Origin: Sternotherus odoratus
Taxonomy: Eukaryota > Chordata > Testudines > Kinosternidae
Direction of reading: 5' to 3'
Length of the DNA stretch: 64,000 bases
Assembly: GCA_032164245.1 (NCBI GenBank)
Contig: JAVMKO010000010.1
Span: 30,144,189-30,208,188, forward strand
Shown: positions 33,264 through 45,167 of the stretch, piece by piece
How positions within the stretch are numbered: position 1 is the stretch's first letter
Layout: each line of letters begins with the position of its first letter
Notes under the pieces: generated by a model
Told to the model about the DNA's origin: nothing
The model's database searches: none
The model's input: only the letters and a program-made list of their open reading frames with translations
Program-made: the position numbers and the translations under genes

Positions 33264-36146
33264 TAGGTGGTCCCATGGCCATCCATATATAAACTCACCA
33301 AAATTTGACATATTGGTTATCTGGTCTTTAACCAATGCCATTTTTTATCAGAAGGCTTCATAGGGCGCAGGGAAAATACCTCATTTGGAATGTCTGTACC
33401 TAAAAGATAAGCCTATTCCTGACCCTGGAGGAACACCACCTTGAAAATTCTATTGTAACAGATCCATGGACCTTAGGGTGATGAAGAATAGAAAAACGTG
33501 TGTCTGCCACAGATCAGATAATGCACGTGTAAGAGAATGAGAACAAAATAACCAAAAGGTTCTATTCAACCCTCAGTGTTACTGTGAGGTTCTCATTAAG
33601 GCTATTGGGAGTTATTCAACGTATTGGAGAGAGAGGACATCAAATAGAAGTGTTATTGTAAGGGAAAGTGTTAACCAGAAATCTAGTGAGTGTTTAAAAA
33701 TGAGTTAAAAGTAGTTTCAGATGCCACTCCTAATTTTTATGGTTTTATGTTGGTATTTTCTATACTATAAAAATGTTTTACATAGCAGTTGGGAGAGAAA
33801 AGACCCACACAAGTAATGGGAAATTGATGGGAAAGAGTGAAACTGACTATAGTCAGAAAATATTAAATGCAAAAATAAACAAATTGAAAAAATCCTAGGT
33901 AAATATTTTTTGTAATCTCTTAATAGATTAAAAAACTTAACCAGAAGTGCAAATGTTTTGGGTTTTGTTTTTGGTGTGTGTCCATCCGGAGTGTGTATGT
34001 GTTTAATTTAAGTAATGGACAGTGTCCCTAATTATGAAAAACATTAATCTGGTCCATCTCTTGTGCTGGTTATGTGTTTTATTTGATGGATATAGCTGTA
34101 TAGATTTTTTTCTTACCTATTTGTCTTTGTTGCTTCTGTGCTCAGCCACATTTTAAATCTACTTACATTTGCTTAGGTAGAGAGTAAAATAAACTATAGA
34201 AAATTTTTAAAGAAAGAATGATGGAGAGTAGGATAAGAGGAGGAAGCAGGGGAGAGAGCAGCGAAATAGGAACCCTGCGGGGGCTGGAGTTGTAGAATAG
34301 CTGGGGATGGAAAAATGGTCAAAGACTTGTCCACAATATTAGGAAGTTAAATGTAAGAATAATAAACAGTCATGCTTTTAATTTTCAAATCACTTTACAA
34401 ACAGTAATTAATTAATGCCTCTACCTTCCTGTGAGAAAGGAATGGAAGTATCATTATCTACATTTTACAAATGGGGAAGCTGTGACAGAATTTTAAGGCC
34501 AAATTTTCAAAAGTGACATTTCATTTTTGGTGCCATCATTTTTAAGTAGTGAGTTTAGGTCATTTTATTCAGTGGGAGCAGAATCATGGCCCTGGAGTAT
34601 GACTTCCACAGATGATGAGCACCGGCAGCTCTCAGTGAACTCAATAGCAAAACTTTCACTGACTTTAATAGTGCAGGATCAATCTCTTCGTGTCTTAAGA
34701 CAGTCACTATCCTAAGGCCAAACAGTAACCCTTCTAAAATTTTCTCTAAACAAAGCTCTTTGGATAAACTTAAAAAAAAAAACTTTCCTGTGTTTATTTT
34801 AAAGATTTCTTCTTTTGCAATGTTCTTGGCAGTCTTCTTCAGCCGTGAAGTGTAGAATTAAGGCTGGATTAAATCTTTGTGCTGCTTCACTCCCCTTCTC
34901 CAGATGAAATGTCAGTGTATATTTATGTAGTTGTGATTTAGAATTCCTGCACCTGAATCTCTCAGCCTTTGGAAATTTTCAAAATTGCTTCTTTTTTCTG
35001 ATTCATCAAAGTTCTTTTCATAGCCTACACACTGTAATAATAGACTCTACAACATGGCTTGTTTTATTCCACAATGACCTCTTTGCAGATGAACCACAGT
35101 AAAATCACTTTAACAAAATTAGAGTAATAAAGTCAAGAGGTGAAATACTGGCTCCAGCTTCACCATTGACTTCACTTTGGAGCCAGGATTTTACCAGTAC
35201 TGTACTCTGTTCACCGGTACTATTATGATGAACTGATATAGCCCTGACACAAGGTGGCATAACCTGTAGTTGTATAAAATAGGTTCCCTCATGTTTCTCT
35301 TCTCTTGAATGAATTCCTCACCTACAGTTCTTCAAATTTCTTGTTCTCTATCTTACAGTGGACCATGCAAGGTAACTCCAACTCTTACTGTTACTTTGAA
35401 CATTTCTGTGCTTTTACAGATCTGTTAGTTCTTTCTGCTTTGTAATAAAGAAGTGATGTTTGGGGGTAAAGGAATGTTTTCTTTTTCCAAGATATAAAAT
35501 TGCATGCTGACTGTCTCTGCATAGCATTCTTCATATCTTTTTAGAATCTTATAAAGCTTTTGGTTAAGTTTGTGACATACAGAAAACAGAACATTACTCA
35601 CAAGATCACAGGTGTGTTAATTGAAAAAAATAATTGGACCCTAATCCTACAAGGACTTATGCACATGCATAACTTGACACGTATGTGTTAAAGTATGTAA
35701 ATATTAAGCATGTGCATAAGTCTTTACAAGATCAGAGCTATAGTAGTGACCTTTCATGGAAGATTTTGCACAGCAGCTGTGCAGTGCTGCATGTCTCTAC
35801 AATGCTTCAATCCAAACTACTTCTGTTACTACCATGGAATGTTGTGGGGTGTTTTCCTTCATTATTTTTTGTATTGCTGTTGCTTTTTATTGGTTTTCTT
35901 GACAGGGTAAGTATTCTTATTCTAGTTTTATTTTTCATCCTTGTTCTTGTTGTCTTAGAATAGAATGTTTAAATCTTTTATTTCTGACATTTTACATTGC
36001 CTCTTCATTTTCATTTTGGTTTTTGTGATCTCATTTCTTATTATTATTTTATTTGTAAAACACCAAGCATGTGCTAATTTTGCTCCTTCAGACAATTTAG
36101 TCTGGCTTCTATATTTGCATCAGATGGTGCTAGATTCTTATTTATT

Positions 36147-36353
36147 TCTGAGGTAACAAAGAGTCCTGTGGCACCTTAAAGACTAACTAAAGTATTGAAG
36201 CATAAGCTTTCGTGGGCTAATACCCACCTCGTGCATCCGACGAGGTGGGTATTAGCCCATGAAAGCTTATGCTTCAATACTTTAGTTAGTCTTTAAGGTG
36301 CCACAGGACTCTTTGTTACCTCTGCTATTCCAGACTAACACGGCTACCTCTCT
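36147..36353. mobile_element. Penelope-type tail insertion forming a near-perfect palindrome
   Basis: Arms of about 85 bases (36150-36235 and 36238-36322), starting gaggtaacaaagagtcctgt, are near-perfect complements meeting at a tiny centre near gcatccga. The right side extends by gctattccagactaacacgg, the outer end of the tail. The flanks are an exact 14-base duplication, gattcttatttatt (36133-36146 and 36354-36367). No coding sequence is present: only the 3' tail was inserted, twice, in opposite directions. Confidence 0.9.
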
Positions 36354-38393
36354 GATTCTTATTTATTGCTGTTTTTTCCAAATCTTTGAATTATTATTTT
36401 GATTTCTATCTAGTATTTTAGTTGTTTGCTGTAAGGCTTAGAGGGCCATTAACTAAAATGGGTTTAAGTTGCTGCCTTTCTTCCTTGGTTCACCACTTGA
36501 TACTGTAAGGGCTTTTACTGTCCTACATCACTCCTCTTTCAATTACTCTGTTCAACTCATACAGGTCCATAAAGATATCAGACTAATCCATGATGAATAC
36601 CCAGCCCCAATGAGGGAGATTAGGTGGAGAGCTTAATTTAAGCAGTGAGCAAGCTCTCTTTCTGTTTACAAAAGTAATGTTTGGTTGGTTTATTGGTTTT
36701 TTTAAAAAAAACATATGCATAACTGCCAGACATGAACTGGGGCCAGAAAGATGGAACAAAAGCTGAACAGCGAAATGTACTGAAGGAGACTGTAATGATG
36801 ATTTGTTCTCTTGTGCAGTACTACATCATTGTTACTCTGTGTGCTCTGGTCCAAATCTAAGACCTGCATTGCAGCAGAAAATATTCTCTCTCTTTTCCAC
36901 TTTGAGCATTCAGCACTCTAAATTCTGTGTGATAACCGTCTCTTTATTGCAGAACATATAAAATGTTGCACTGCTCAGTCAGTATGCTACAAACATGTTC
37001 CATGATTTAGAAATGCCTTTCTGATTCTTTTCTGACACACATAATTCAAAGTCTTCATGTGAATGCCCTTACCTCTGATAGGTTGTTTCGTTAAGTATCA
37101 TGGTGTATAGCCTGATCTACATTAGCCTTTCTCCCTAATATTTCCCGCCAGTACTCCTAAACCAATATAGCTCAACCAATGGAAGCACTAATACAAGTAA
37201 TGCAATGTCTGCCATGCAAGATGCCTTGTAGACCTGCTGTGCGTAGCTATTAATTACACTAGTGAAGCTGCAGTGGTGGCAATAATGGTAGAAATTTCAG
37301 GAAAAGGGTCAGTCTGAGTGCAAACTTGAATATTTAGTAGTGTGCACAGTATGGTACAAGCTCGGAAGGAAGCACAGTTCTTCACATGCCTGACCCTACA
37401 TAGTTCACCTTTTGATAGGTTCCAATTGGAACACTCACACACCTGTAATACTAAAGGAGGAAACTTTATACCAGAGCTGTCAGAAAAGAAAGGTTGCAAA
37501 TTCCCTCAGTATTAAAACTTATTTAAAGAAATAATTCTTAGCTGAGCCTCTAAGGAGCAATCCAGTTGGAGGGTACAAGGCTGTACGTGTCTCTGAGTTC
37601 CTCAGGTCTTCTAGGTGCTACTTGCAAGCTCCTATCAGGCTCTGCAGCCTAGTTTCCCTTAGCTAGATCTAGGCTGTTACCCATACTTGCTGTATTTCTA
37701 TCACTTCCTGGTTTGGTCATGCTTTCTGTTAGCTAATTTCTAATCTACATTTGTGTCCATCCCTGGATATAGCCTGTTGCCCAATTTTAGCCTACCAATC
37801 ATTTTGAGGGAGGTGATTGCATACTAATTAGTCAACAAGGCTGGTTACTACACCATGAATGTTTGGTTGGTTAGTTTGTTTTGCAAGAGAAGGAAACAGA
37901 AACAGTGACAGATGTTAATAGCTTGAATGAAGTGATTATGGTTGGTCATAACCAAAGAAATGTAGTAATTTTCCCCCCAATTTTGTTCAATATTGAACAT
38001 CTTTTTTTAAAACCTGTGTTTTAGTGCATCAAAATATGCTAGTAATAGATTGGCTTTGTAAAAAGCCATGTTAAAAGTGTCTAAAAAAATTCCTGATCAT
38101 TTCTATCAATATACATTTCAAATACCCCATAACAAAACTGTGCAGTTGTATATTAACTTCCATGAAAAGATTCCAATATGTTTTACCTCATATAAATAAA
38201 TTCACATTTAACATAAAATGTTAGGAAGACTGTCCCATCTTCACTCACACGCCCAGTCCTGCGTTCAAAATTCCATTTTCCCCCTTGCTTTGGATTTCAG
38301 AGTTTGTGATGTCTTCAGTTACTGTGGTGGAAACGCAGACTCCTCATCCCAGGCTTGCTGTGCCTGTGTCTAGTGGTCAGAGCAGATGACTTA

Positions 38394-39046
38394 GGGTATG
38401 GTTAGATTGAAGATTTTTGCGTGTTTATTTATAGCGCTTCCCAATGTAGCACAATAGGTATCACGCTACAGACCGTACAAACTGAAACCTTGTAGCGCAA
38501 AATACTGTATACATTTGTCCCACTTCTGACGGCAGTATCAGTTGCGGGATAGGGCAGGTATCCCAGCATTCAGCTGGGTGCAGCCTGCTTTGCAAAGAAG
38601 AGGGGTAAGGGGGAACAGGGAAAGTGTAGGCAATGAGACAATTTGAGGCTGTCAGTGTCTAGGAAACTGATCATGCTCTGCAGTGCACTCACACAGCTCA
38701 ATCGGTCAGCATTTCCAGTGCTTATGGGCTGTGAGTTTTAAGAGAGAAACTGATCAGCTACTTCCTGATTCTTCCCCCCTTTTTCAAAACAACATTGACG
38801 TCATTTGCCTTAAATGGCTTGTTGATTCCCTTATAACGTAATGAGTTATTCCTGGGTGTTCATATTCCCACCCTTGCGCTATAGCGTTAGCGCAAAAAGG
38901 CTTATCACTCTGGAAAAGGAGGTTTAACACTTGCACTTTAAACAGGGAGTCATTGCGCAAAATCTCCCTTTGAAGTGTGTTCCCTATGAAAATTATAACG
39001 CTACAGGAGGGTTTTTGCGCCGCAAAGCGCCAATCTAACCAAGCCC
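38394..39046. mobile_element. Harbinger-like non-autonomous element, copy 1 (TTA duplication)
   Basis: The left end gggtatggttagattgaag and the complement of the right end, gggcttggttagattggcg, form the inverted repeat, with TTA at 38391-38393 and 39047-39049. The interior is rich in words like gtagcgcaa and agcgcttcccaatgtag. The same family is present at 52363-53068 in the opposite orientation. Confidence 0.88.
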
Positions 39047-39957
39047 TTACTGTGTGAGTTTGGGCAAACAGCTGAACTTCTCTGCATAATTTTCTGTATA
39101 TGTGAAGTGAGAATGAAAACTAATGGTGTAAATTACCTTTAAATCCTCAGATGACAGATTATACATGAGTGCACCTTGTTAATAAGTGAAGGAGCAGGTG
39201 GTTTTCCGGTTTTTAATTTTAAAATGTGTTTGTAATTTTGAGAGAGAGATTTTTATAGTCTGTGAATTATAAAGAATCTTAAGTATTCTAAGGTTTGGCA
39301 GTTCACCTTTCAGAACAAAGCTTTTCAAACTAGAATCCGATGATTTTGTTGCAAAGTTTTTGTACAGAATGAAAAACTGCTACGTGCATAGACTGCCATA
39401 GCAGAGCTAGAGAAGTAAACTTTATTTTTCATGCATTATCAGTTCTTTAAGTAGTTACTAACTTAAACAATTAAATAATAACATTAATCATTATAGTGCC
39501 AGTGTGTAGTATATGCTGAGTAATGTGATCTATTTAAGCATATGTATGTTCAGTATCCTTAGAAGTCTTTAAAAAAATATCCATATTCTTAAGTACTGTA
39601 TGTAGGTAGGCCCTCTACTGATCACACTGAGAATAGGAAAAAGGGAAAAGGAAGAGTTAAGCTAAGGAAAAACTAAGTATTGATGAAATAGAAGAAAGAA
39701 GGTGTAAGAACAAGAGAGAAGCATTAGGGAAATAAATAAGGCTATTCCTTATTGTAAATAAAAATATAACCACCAGGAGGGTGATCAGAAAATATTCAAA
39801 ACTAAAATAACAGCCATAATGAATAATGTGATCCTGTTTTGAAATTAATTTTAAAATAACCCTACCAATAAATCTTATGGCAAAAGATCTCAGTCCACAT
39901 AAAGGTCCGTCACCAGACAGCACTTAAGTATTGAAAAGAAGAATAATGGTTAAAATG

Positions 39958-40140
39958 TGACCCAGAAGCGGGAGTTAGAGGTTCTGTTCCCTGCTCTGCC
40001 ACAGCTCTCTATGTTCCTCAGTTTTCCTGCCTATTAAAAGGGAACAAACATACTAAGCTGACTTGCCAGGGATCTTGAGAGTGAGCTTAGCTTTTATATT
40101 TTTGTGAAGCAGCTTAAGATTCTTGGATAGAAGAATGTCA
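39958..40140 (+). repeat. MIR-like SINE fragment
   Basis: gttctgttccctgctctgcc, then ttcctcagttttcctgccta followed by a run like TTAAAAGGGAACAA resembles the MIR core. It is old and divergent. Confidence 0.5.
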
Positions 40141-40296
40141 GAGTATTTTTATTTTTTAATTTTCCCACAAAAAGAGCAAAAATTCTGAAAGAGAACAACT
40201 TTTGCTTCACTTTTCAGTCATGTTCCTTATAGCTTATGGCATTGGGAGTGCTTTCAAAGCCAAGTTCTATCGACTGACCTAGCACGGAAGTTTGCA

Positions 40297-40420
40297 GTGT
40301 TGATGTAGCCATATTGGTCCGAGGATATTAGAGAAACAAAGTGGGTGAAGTAATATCTTTTATTGGACCAACTTCTGTTGGTGAGAGAGACACTCTTTCG
40401 AGCTCTGGAAGATAAGTGAG
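40297..40420 (+). repeat. Retroelement 3'-tail fragment (Penelope-type)
   Basis: gttgatgtagccatattggt, then taatatcttttattggacca and cttctgttggtgagagagac form a dispersed turtle tail repeat. It is a different subfamily from the neighbouring full insertion. Confidence 0.6.
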
Positions 40421-40724
40421 TACATCAGCTTCCATCTATGAGATACTTTCTTCCTTGGTGACCAAATTGCAACTTTTTTGTGTGCCCCAGACAGCTGGGA
40501 GGATTTTCTCCCTTGTTTTTCCTCAAAACCCTATTTCTTTCCAGAGGCCTTATGTTTGAGCCACTAGCAGAGGCAACTCCTTTAGGAGCCTGTCACTGTC
40601 TCACCTTAAAATTGGGCACAAGGTTAGCAGCACCCCTTTTTCCCAACTACCTATGTGCCTTTGATTTTTTTCTCCTATCTTTTTGGTGTGTTTGTTTTTT
40701 TGTTTTAATATTTTAAAAATCTAT

Positions 40725-42331
40725 CAGGGTGGTAGCCGTGTTAGTCTGGAATAGCAGAGTTAACAAAGTCCTGTGGCACCTTAAAGACTAACTATAAAGT
40801 TTTGAAGCATGAGCTTTCGTGGGCTAATACCCACTTCGTCGGATGCAGGCAGTAGAAGTGTTCACAAACAGGCAGTTATAGAAAAGTAGGTAAGAGCCAG
40901 GTGGGAGGTGAAAAGGTTAGTCCAATTAAGCTGAGCCAGCTTGTTATCTCCGATCAGGGAGTGTGGATTATTCGTCTAGCATTTGAATGGGGTGTGTGGA
41001 CATGGAGAGATGAGAAACAATGTCTGTAATGAGCCAACCATTGTAGATCCCGGTTCAATCCCAAAGTGTGTGTGGGACACTGGTGCCTCAGTCTGGACCA
41101 GTCCACACAGGAAATCCACTTCCTAGACACCACAGTGCAAATTAATGACGGCCACATCGACACCACCCTATACCGAAAACCTACTGACAGCTATGCCTAC
41201 CTTCATGCCACCAGCTTCCATCCCGGACATACCACACGATCCATTGTCTACAGCCAAGTACTGAGGTACAATCGGATTTGCTCCAACCCCTCAGACAGAG
41301 ACCAACACCTACGAGATCTTCACCAGGCTTTCTCAAAACTACAATACCCACACAAGGAAATAAGGACACAGATCAACAGAGCCAGACGTGTACCCAGAAG
41401 CCTGCTGCTACAAGACAAGCCCAAGAAAAAAAACAACAGAACACCACTGGCCATCACCTACAGTCCTCAGTTAAAACCTTTGCAACGCATCATCAGTGAC
41501 CTACAACCCATCCTGGACAATAATCCCTCACTTTCAAAAGCCTTGGGAGGAAGGCCAGTCCTGGCACACAGACAACCTGCCAACCTTAAACAAATTCTCA
41601 ACAGCAACAGCACACTGCACCACAATAACTCCAACTCAGGAACCAATCCATGCAACAAACCTCGATGCCAACTCTGCCCACATATCTACACCAGCAACAC
41701 CATCACAGGACCTAACCAGATCAACCATACCATCACTGGCTCATTCACCTGTACATCAACCAATGTCATATATGCCATTATATGCCACCAGTGTCCCTCT
41801 GCTATGTACATCGGCCAAACTGGACAGTCCCTACGAAAAAGGATAAATGCACACAAATCAGATATTAGGAATGGCAATATACAAAAACCTGTAGGGGAAC
41901 ACTTCAACCTGCCTGGACACACTATTACAGATTTAAAGGTCACCATTCTGCAGAAAGGGAACTTCAGATCCAGACTGCAAAGAGAGACTGCAGAGCTTCA
42001 ATTCATTTGCAAATTCAGCACACACACTTTGGGATTGAACCGGGATCTACAATGGTTGGCTCATTACAGACATTGTTTCTCATCTCTCCATGTCCACACA
42101 CCCCATTCAAATGCTAGACGAATAATCCACACTCCCTGATCGGAGATAACAAGCTGGCTCAGCTTAATTGGACTAACCTTTTCACCTCCCACCTGGCTCT
42201 TACCTACTTTTCTATAACTGCCTGTTTGTGAACACTTCTACTGCCTGCATCCGACGAAGTGGGTATTAGCCCACGAAAGCTCATGCTTCAAAACTTTATA
42301 GTTAGTCTTTAAGGTGCCACAGGACTTTGTT
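40725..42331 (+). mobile_element. Penelope-like retroelement, 5'-truncated, with inverted copies of its 3' tail at both ends
   Basis: A 10-base duplication, aaaaatctat (40715-40724 and 42332-42341), bounds the insertion. Bases 40760-41074 are the reverse complement of 42019-42333 with few or no differences by eye. Between the arms lies 944 bases of Penelope-type coding sequence. The left side carries an extra 35 bases (cagggtggtagccgtgttag onwards) that represent the full end of the tail, missing on the right. It lies in sense orientation within TMEM266 intron 2. Confidence 0.92.
41087..42139 (+). CDS. Penelope-like protein, C-terminal part: end of RT, linker and GIY-YIG endonuclease
   Basis: An open frame of about 350 codons runs without a stop from SLDQSTQEIHFLDTTVQIND to HSNARRIIHTP. 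The first third matches the last part of a Penelope-type reverse transcriptase (LDTTV, TLYRKPTDSYAYLHATSFHP). A linker follows with a zinc-finger-like CNKPRCQLCPH, then the GIY-YIG nuclease: NVIYAIICHQCPSAMYIGQT, catalytic Arg in LRKRINAHKSDI, and Glu in PVGEHF. The first GIY is changed to AII, whereas YIG, Arg and Glu are kept. The RT palm with its catalytic aspartates is absent, so this is a 5'-truncated copy. The last 40 codons lie in the right inverted arm. The lack of stops suggests a fairly recent insertion. Confidence 0.88.
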   Translation, partial: LSLDQSTQEIHFLDTTVQINDGHIDTTLYRKPTDSYAYLHATSFHPGHTTRSIVYSQVLRYNRICSNPSDRDQHLRDLHQAFSKLQYPHKEIRTQINRARRVPRSLLLQDKPKKKNNRTPLAITYSPQLKPLQRIISDLQPILDNNPSLSKALGGRPVLAHRQPANLKQILNSNSTLHHNNSNSGTNPCNKPRCQLCPHIYTSNTITGPNQINHTITGSFTCTSTNVIYAIICHQCPSAMYIGQTGQSLRKRINAHKSDIRNGNIQKPVGEHFNLPGHTITDLKVTILQKGNFRSRLQRETAELQFICKFSTHTLGLNRDLQWLAHYRHCFSSLHVHTPHSNARRIIHTP

Positions 42332-43269
42332 AAAAATCTATAACTCCCAGTCTTTTACAGTTCATGTAGTAATGTTTTGTTTCACATTTTTTCAGTCAGC
42401 ATGTTTGAGACACAGAAGCAGTATCTGGTGATTTCAGATGTTTACTCCAGAGTCTTGATGCATTTGAACTAAGGATAGGTCTATATCCTGTAAACCTTGC
42501 CACATCTTCTTTCAAGTGTCTGCACAGGAGGTCTTTAGGGTTAATTAATCAATCCACTGGGGGAAGGAGCATTTCACTTAAATGCTCTGCTCTGAAGAGA
42601 CTCCTTGAGAGCTCTAAGTCCCTGAGTGATGCTTACATAGTATTGAGACATCCCATGTCTCATTTTTGAAGATGTGGCAGATGGATACATCAGGGAAGGC
42701 TGTGTAATGTTGATATGGTGGTGAGGTTTTTTTTCCCCAAATTGTGACTCCCATATGAATTATGCCTCCATTGAATTTAGTTATTAATTCAGAGGTGGTG
42801 TGCACCATCTCCCTTCCCCATGTATCACCAATATCCATGTATTAGCATTAAGTTCACAAGAACCACTGCATCCACTTGATTACTGATCTTGCCACCTTTC
42901 CCTTCTCCAAGCACCCACTGCCATCTTTTGTAACATCACAGTCACTGGCTCTGGTGCACAGAATAGGTTGAAGCGTGACTGCATGCCTGCTTTGGCAACT
43001 TTCCCTCCCAAGTCATCACAAAGATTAAGTGGTATTAGTGGTCAAAGACCATAATGCTCACTTCCAGAGGAACAACCGCCAATTACATCACTTTCCAACC
43101 TAACTACAAAGAGTGGATCTTTGCCCTGGCCTTCACAAATAAAAGCACATAGCACGTACATCAAAACAAACATACAGGAATTTTTTTCTTCCTGGGGATT
43201 AAAGAAAGGACCACACATGACAGATGTTAGTCATATTACTGAATGCATTGTTGGAAAGCACTCAGATAC

Positions 43270-43329
43270 AAAGCTTATGCTGAAATAAATTTGTTAGTCT
43301 CTAAGGAGCCACAACTATGCCTGTTCTTT
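43270..43329 (+). repeat. Short Penelope-type tail fragment
   Basis: aaagcttatgctgaaataaa, then tttgttagtctctaaggagc matches the tail described at 30382-30482. Confidence 0.65.
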
Positions 43330-43697
43330 TTTCAGATACAATGGTGATGGCCCTGGTATAAAAATGTGACTAGAATTGAAGGTCATGTTGAGTCCTCTAG
43401 ACCAGGAAAAACTTCCTCCATAGTACAGGTGCAATTAAGAACGCAGGTCATTTCAGTCAATATATGTAACTAGCATCCAACTCTATACTAATTCCAAAAA
43501 TTAGATAAGAGAAGAGGCTGTATTTAACAGAGAAATTAATAAAAGTAAATAGGATTTGGAAAATCTTTTAACTTTGCTGATGGTCACATCTATTCTAGCA
43601 GAACTTCTCTTATTTAGAATCCATTACTCTTTACCTTCTCTTCCTTTCTCTTTCTCTCTCTTCTCCCCTCCCTGCTTCCCTTGTTTTATTTCCTTAG

Positions 43698-43852
43698 ATC
43701 TAACTGGCTAAAGCCGTGCTGTGGGAGACGAGCAGCTGTGTGGCAGGTATTTTTGCTCAGTGCAAGTCTCAACAGTTTCCTGGTAGCCTGTGTAGTGTTG
43801 GTGGTGATTCTCCTGACTCTGGAACTCCTAATAGATATAAAGCTTCTCCAGT
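43698..43852 (+). CDS. TMEM266: TMEM266 exon with helix S1
   Basis: This exon of 155 bases completes Gly68 and encodes residues 69-119, plus the first base of Phe120. After SNWLKPCCGRRAAVWQ comes one strongly hydrophobic stretch, residues about 86-114, read as transmembrane helix S1. It ends ELLIDIKLLQ, which resembles the end of S1 in Hv1, with Glu110 and Asp114 present. If Glu110 is aligned with the corresponding Hv1 glutamate, the position of the Hv1 selectivity-filter aspartate falls on Val103. That fits the reported lack of proton conduction in this family, though the alignment is mine and unaided. The acceptor is tttccttag and the donor T|gtgagt. Confidence 0.95.
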
Positions 43853-43981
43853 GTGAGTAGCAGGCTTTTTTAAAAAATTTGATCGAAGATAAATGATGTT
43901 TAGATTTAACTTGCTTGGGGTGGGGGTTGGTCATGTAAGTAGTTTAAAAGTTAGATAATGACCTTTACTGTACTTTTAATA

Positions 43982-44483
43982 CAGTGGAACCCTGGTATAG
44001 TGAAGTCCTCCCCATGCCTCTTCCTCACAGATCAAATTTGTTATGGGACAGATTTTCAGAGGATGCAGGTAGAAGTTATCTGCAAAACTGTGCCCACACC
44101 TTGTTCACCTGAAAAAAATGAACACTTCCATTATGATAACCTTCTCCAATTTGCATACACCAGAAAACAGGGCATTTGTGCAGTCAAAAGGACACTTCTG
44201 TGATAACAAAGTCCTGGGCTACCTCTCTGATTCTTGACTTCTGTGATAGTTACCCAGTTGTCCATTCACATGCACGTATGCAAATAAGTGTGCATGGATT
44301 TTGCTGTTGCAGTTGGTGTTCCCGTCTTTAGTAATTTGTCCCTATAAACAGAAATGTTAGAACTGAAATTGCAATTTGTATCTGGCAATGCACTGAAAAG
44401 GCTTTCCTTCAACATACTGTAAGACAAACTACAACACAAGTGAAGTTTTGCTATATCGAGTTCACTCTACACAGGTTCCACAG
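43982..44483. mobile_element. Tigger-like non-autonomous element with TA duplication
   Basis: The ends cagtggaaccctggtatagt and the complement of the right end, ctgtggaacctgtgtagagt, match, with TA on both sides (43980-43981 and 44484-44485). No transposase frame is present. Confidence 0.85.
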
Positions 44484-44831
44484 TACAGGCAATTTTTAAT
44501 TGTGTTGCTTTGCTTCCTGGTTAAACTGTTCTTTCACTGTTCTCTCCCTCCATTCTTTTTTGCTCAGTCACACAAAACTCATTTGAATGTAAGCACCAGT
44601 AGCAAGTTTTCCTGTGCTAAATATTAAAGGTGCCCTTTTAAAAAGAAATTATATAGAAATATAGAGAAATAACTATTAGGAGTTTACATACACCCACAAT
44701 GGCAAAAAAAATGTGCCTTTAAAGATTAAGGCCCTCTAGGGTGAAATTCTTGAGCTTTGCTATTTGACTTCAGTGGTCTCAGCATTTCATCCCAAAGATC
44801 AGTTTATGTAGTGTAATGAGGTGCTATAAAG

Positions 44832-45167
44832 CAGTGATTCTCAGCCAGGGATCCAGGGCCCCAGGGGGGGGGGCCGCAAGCAGGTTTGAGGGGGTCCACC
44901 AAGCAAGATCAGTGCTAGACTTGCTGGTGCCAGGGCAGAAAGCCGAAGTCCCACTGCATTGGCTGAAGCGGGGGCTCTGAGCCCCACCACTTGGCTCAGA
45001 ACTTAGCTTCACGGTGCCCTCTGTTGCATGGGGCCCTGGGCAATTGCTCTGTTCTGCTTGCTATTCCTGGCAGAAACCAGTTATTGTAGCATAGGTGGGC
45101 CATGGAGTTTTTATAACATGTTGGGGGGGGGAGGGGCGCTCAGAAAGAAAAACGTTGAGAATGCCTG
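44832..45167. mobile_element. hAT-type MITE
   Basis: The ends cagtgattctcagcc and aacgttgagaatgcctg are inverted. The duplications ctataaag (44824-44831) and ctgtaaag (45168-45175) differ at one base. Confidence 0.85.

Larger units (their letters stand above)
29082..43697 (+). other. TMEM266: TMEM266 intron 2
   Basis: The intron runs from gtaagt to tccttag and is 14,616 bases long. Recognised contents are listed separately. Stretches 29594-30381, 30483-31230, 31493-32670, 33264-36146, 36354-38393, 39047-39957 and 42342-43269 show no gene and no repeat I can name, apart from old sauropsid repeat words near 34595 and 35640-35760. Confidence 0.8.

Noticed and set aside
41066..42139. A single-exon host gene of 357 codons
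   Set aside because: The sequence is a Penelope-type RT end with GIY-YIG nuclease, within an element that has inverted tails and a target duplication.
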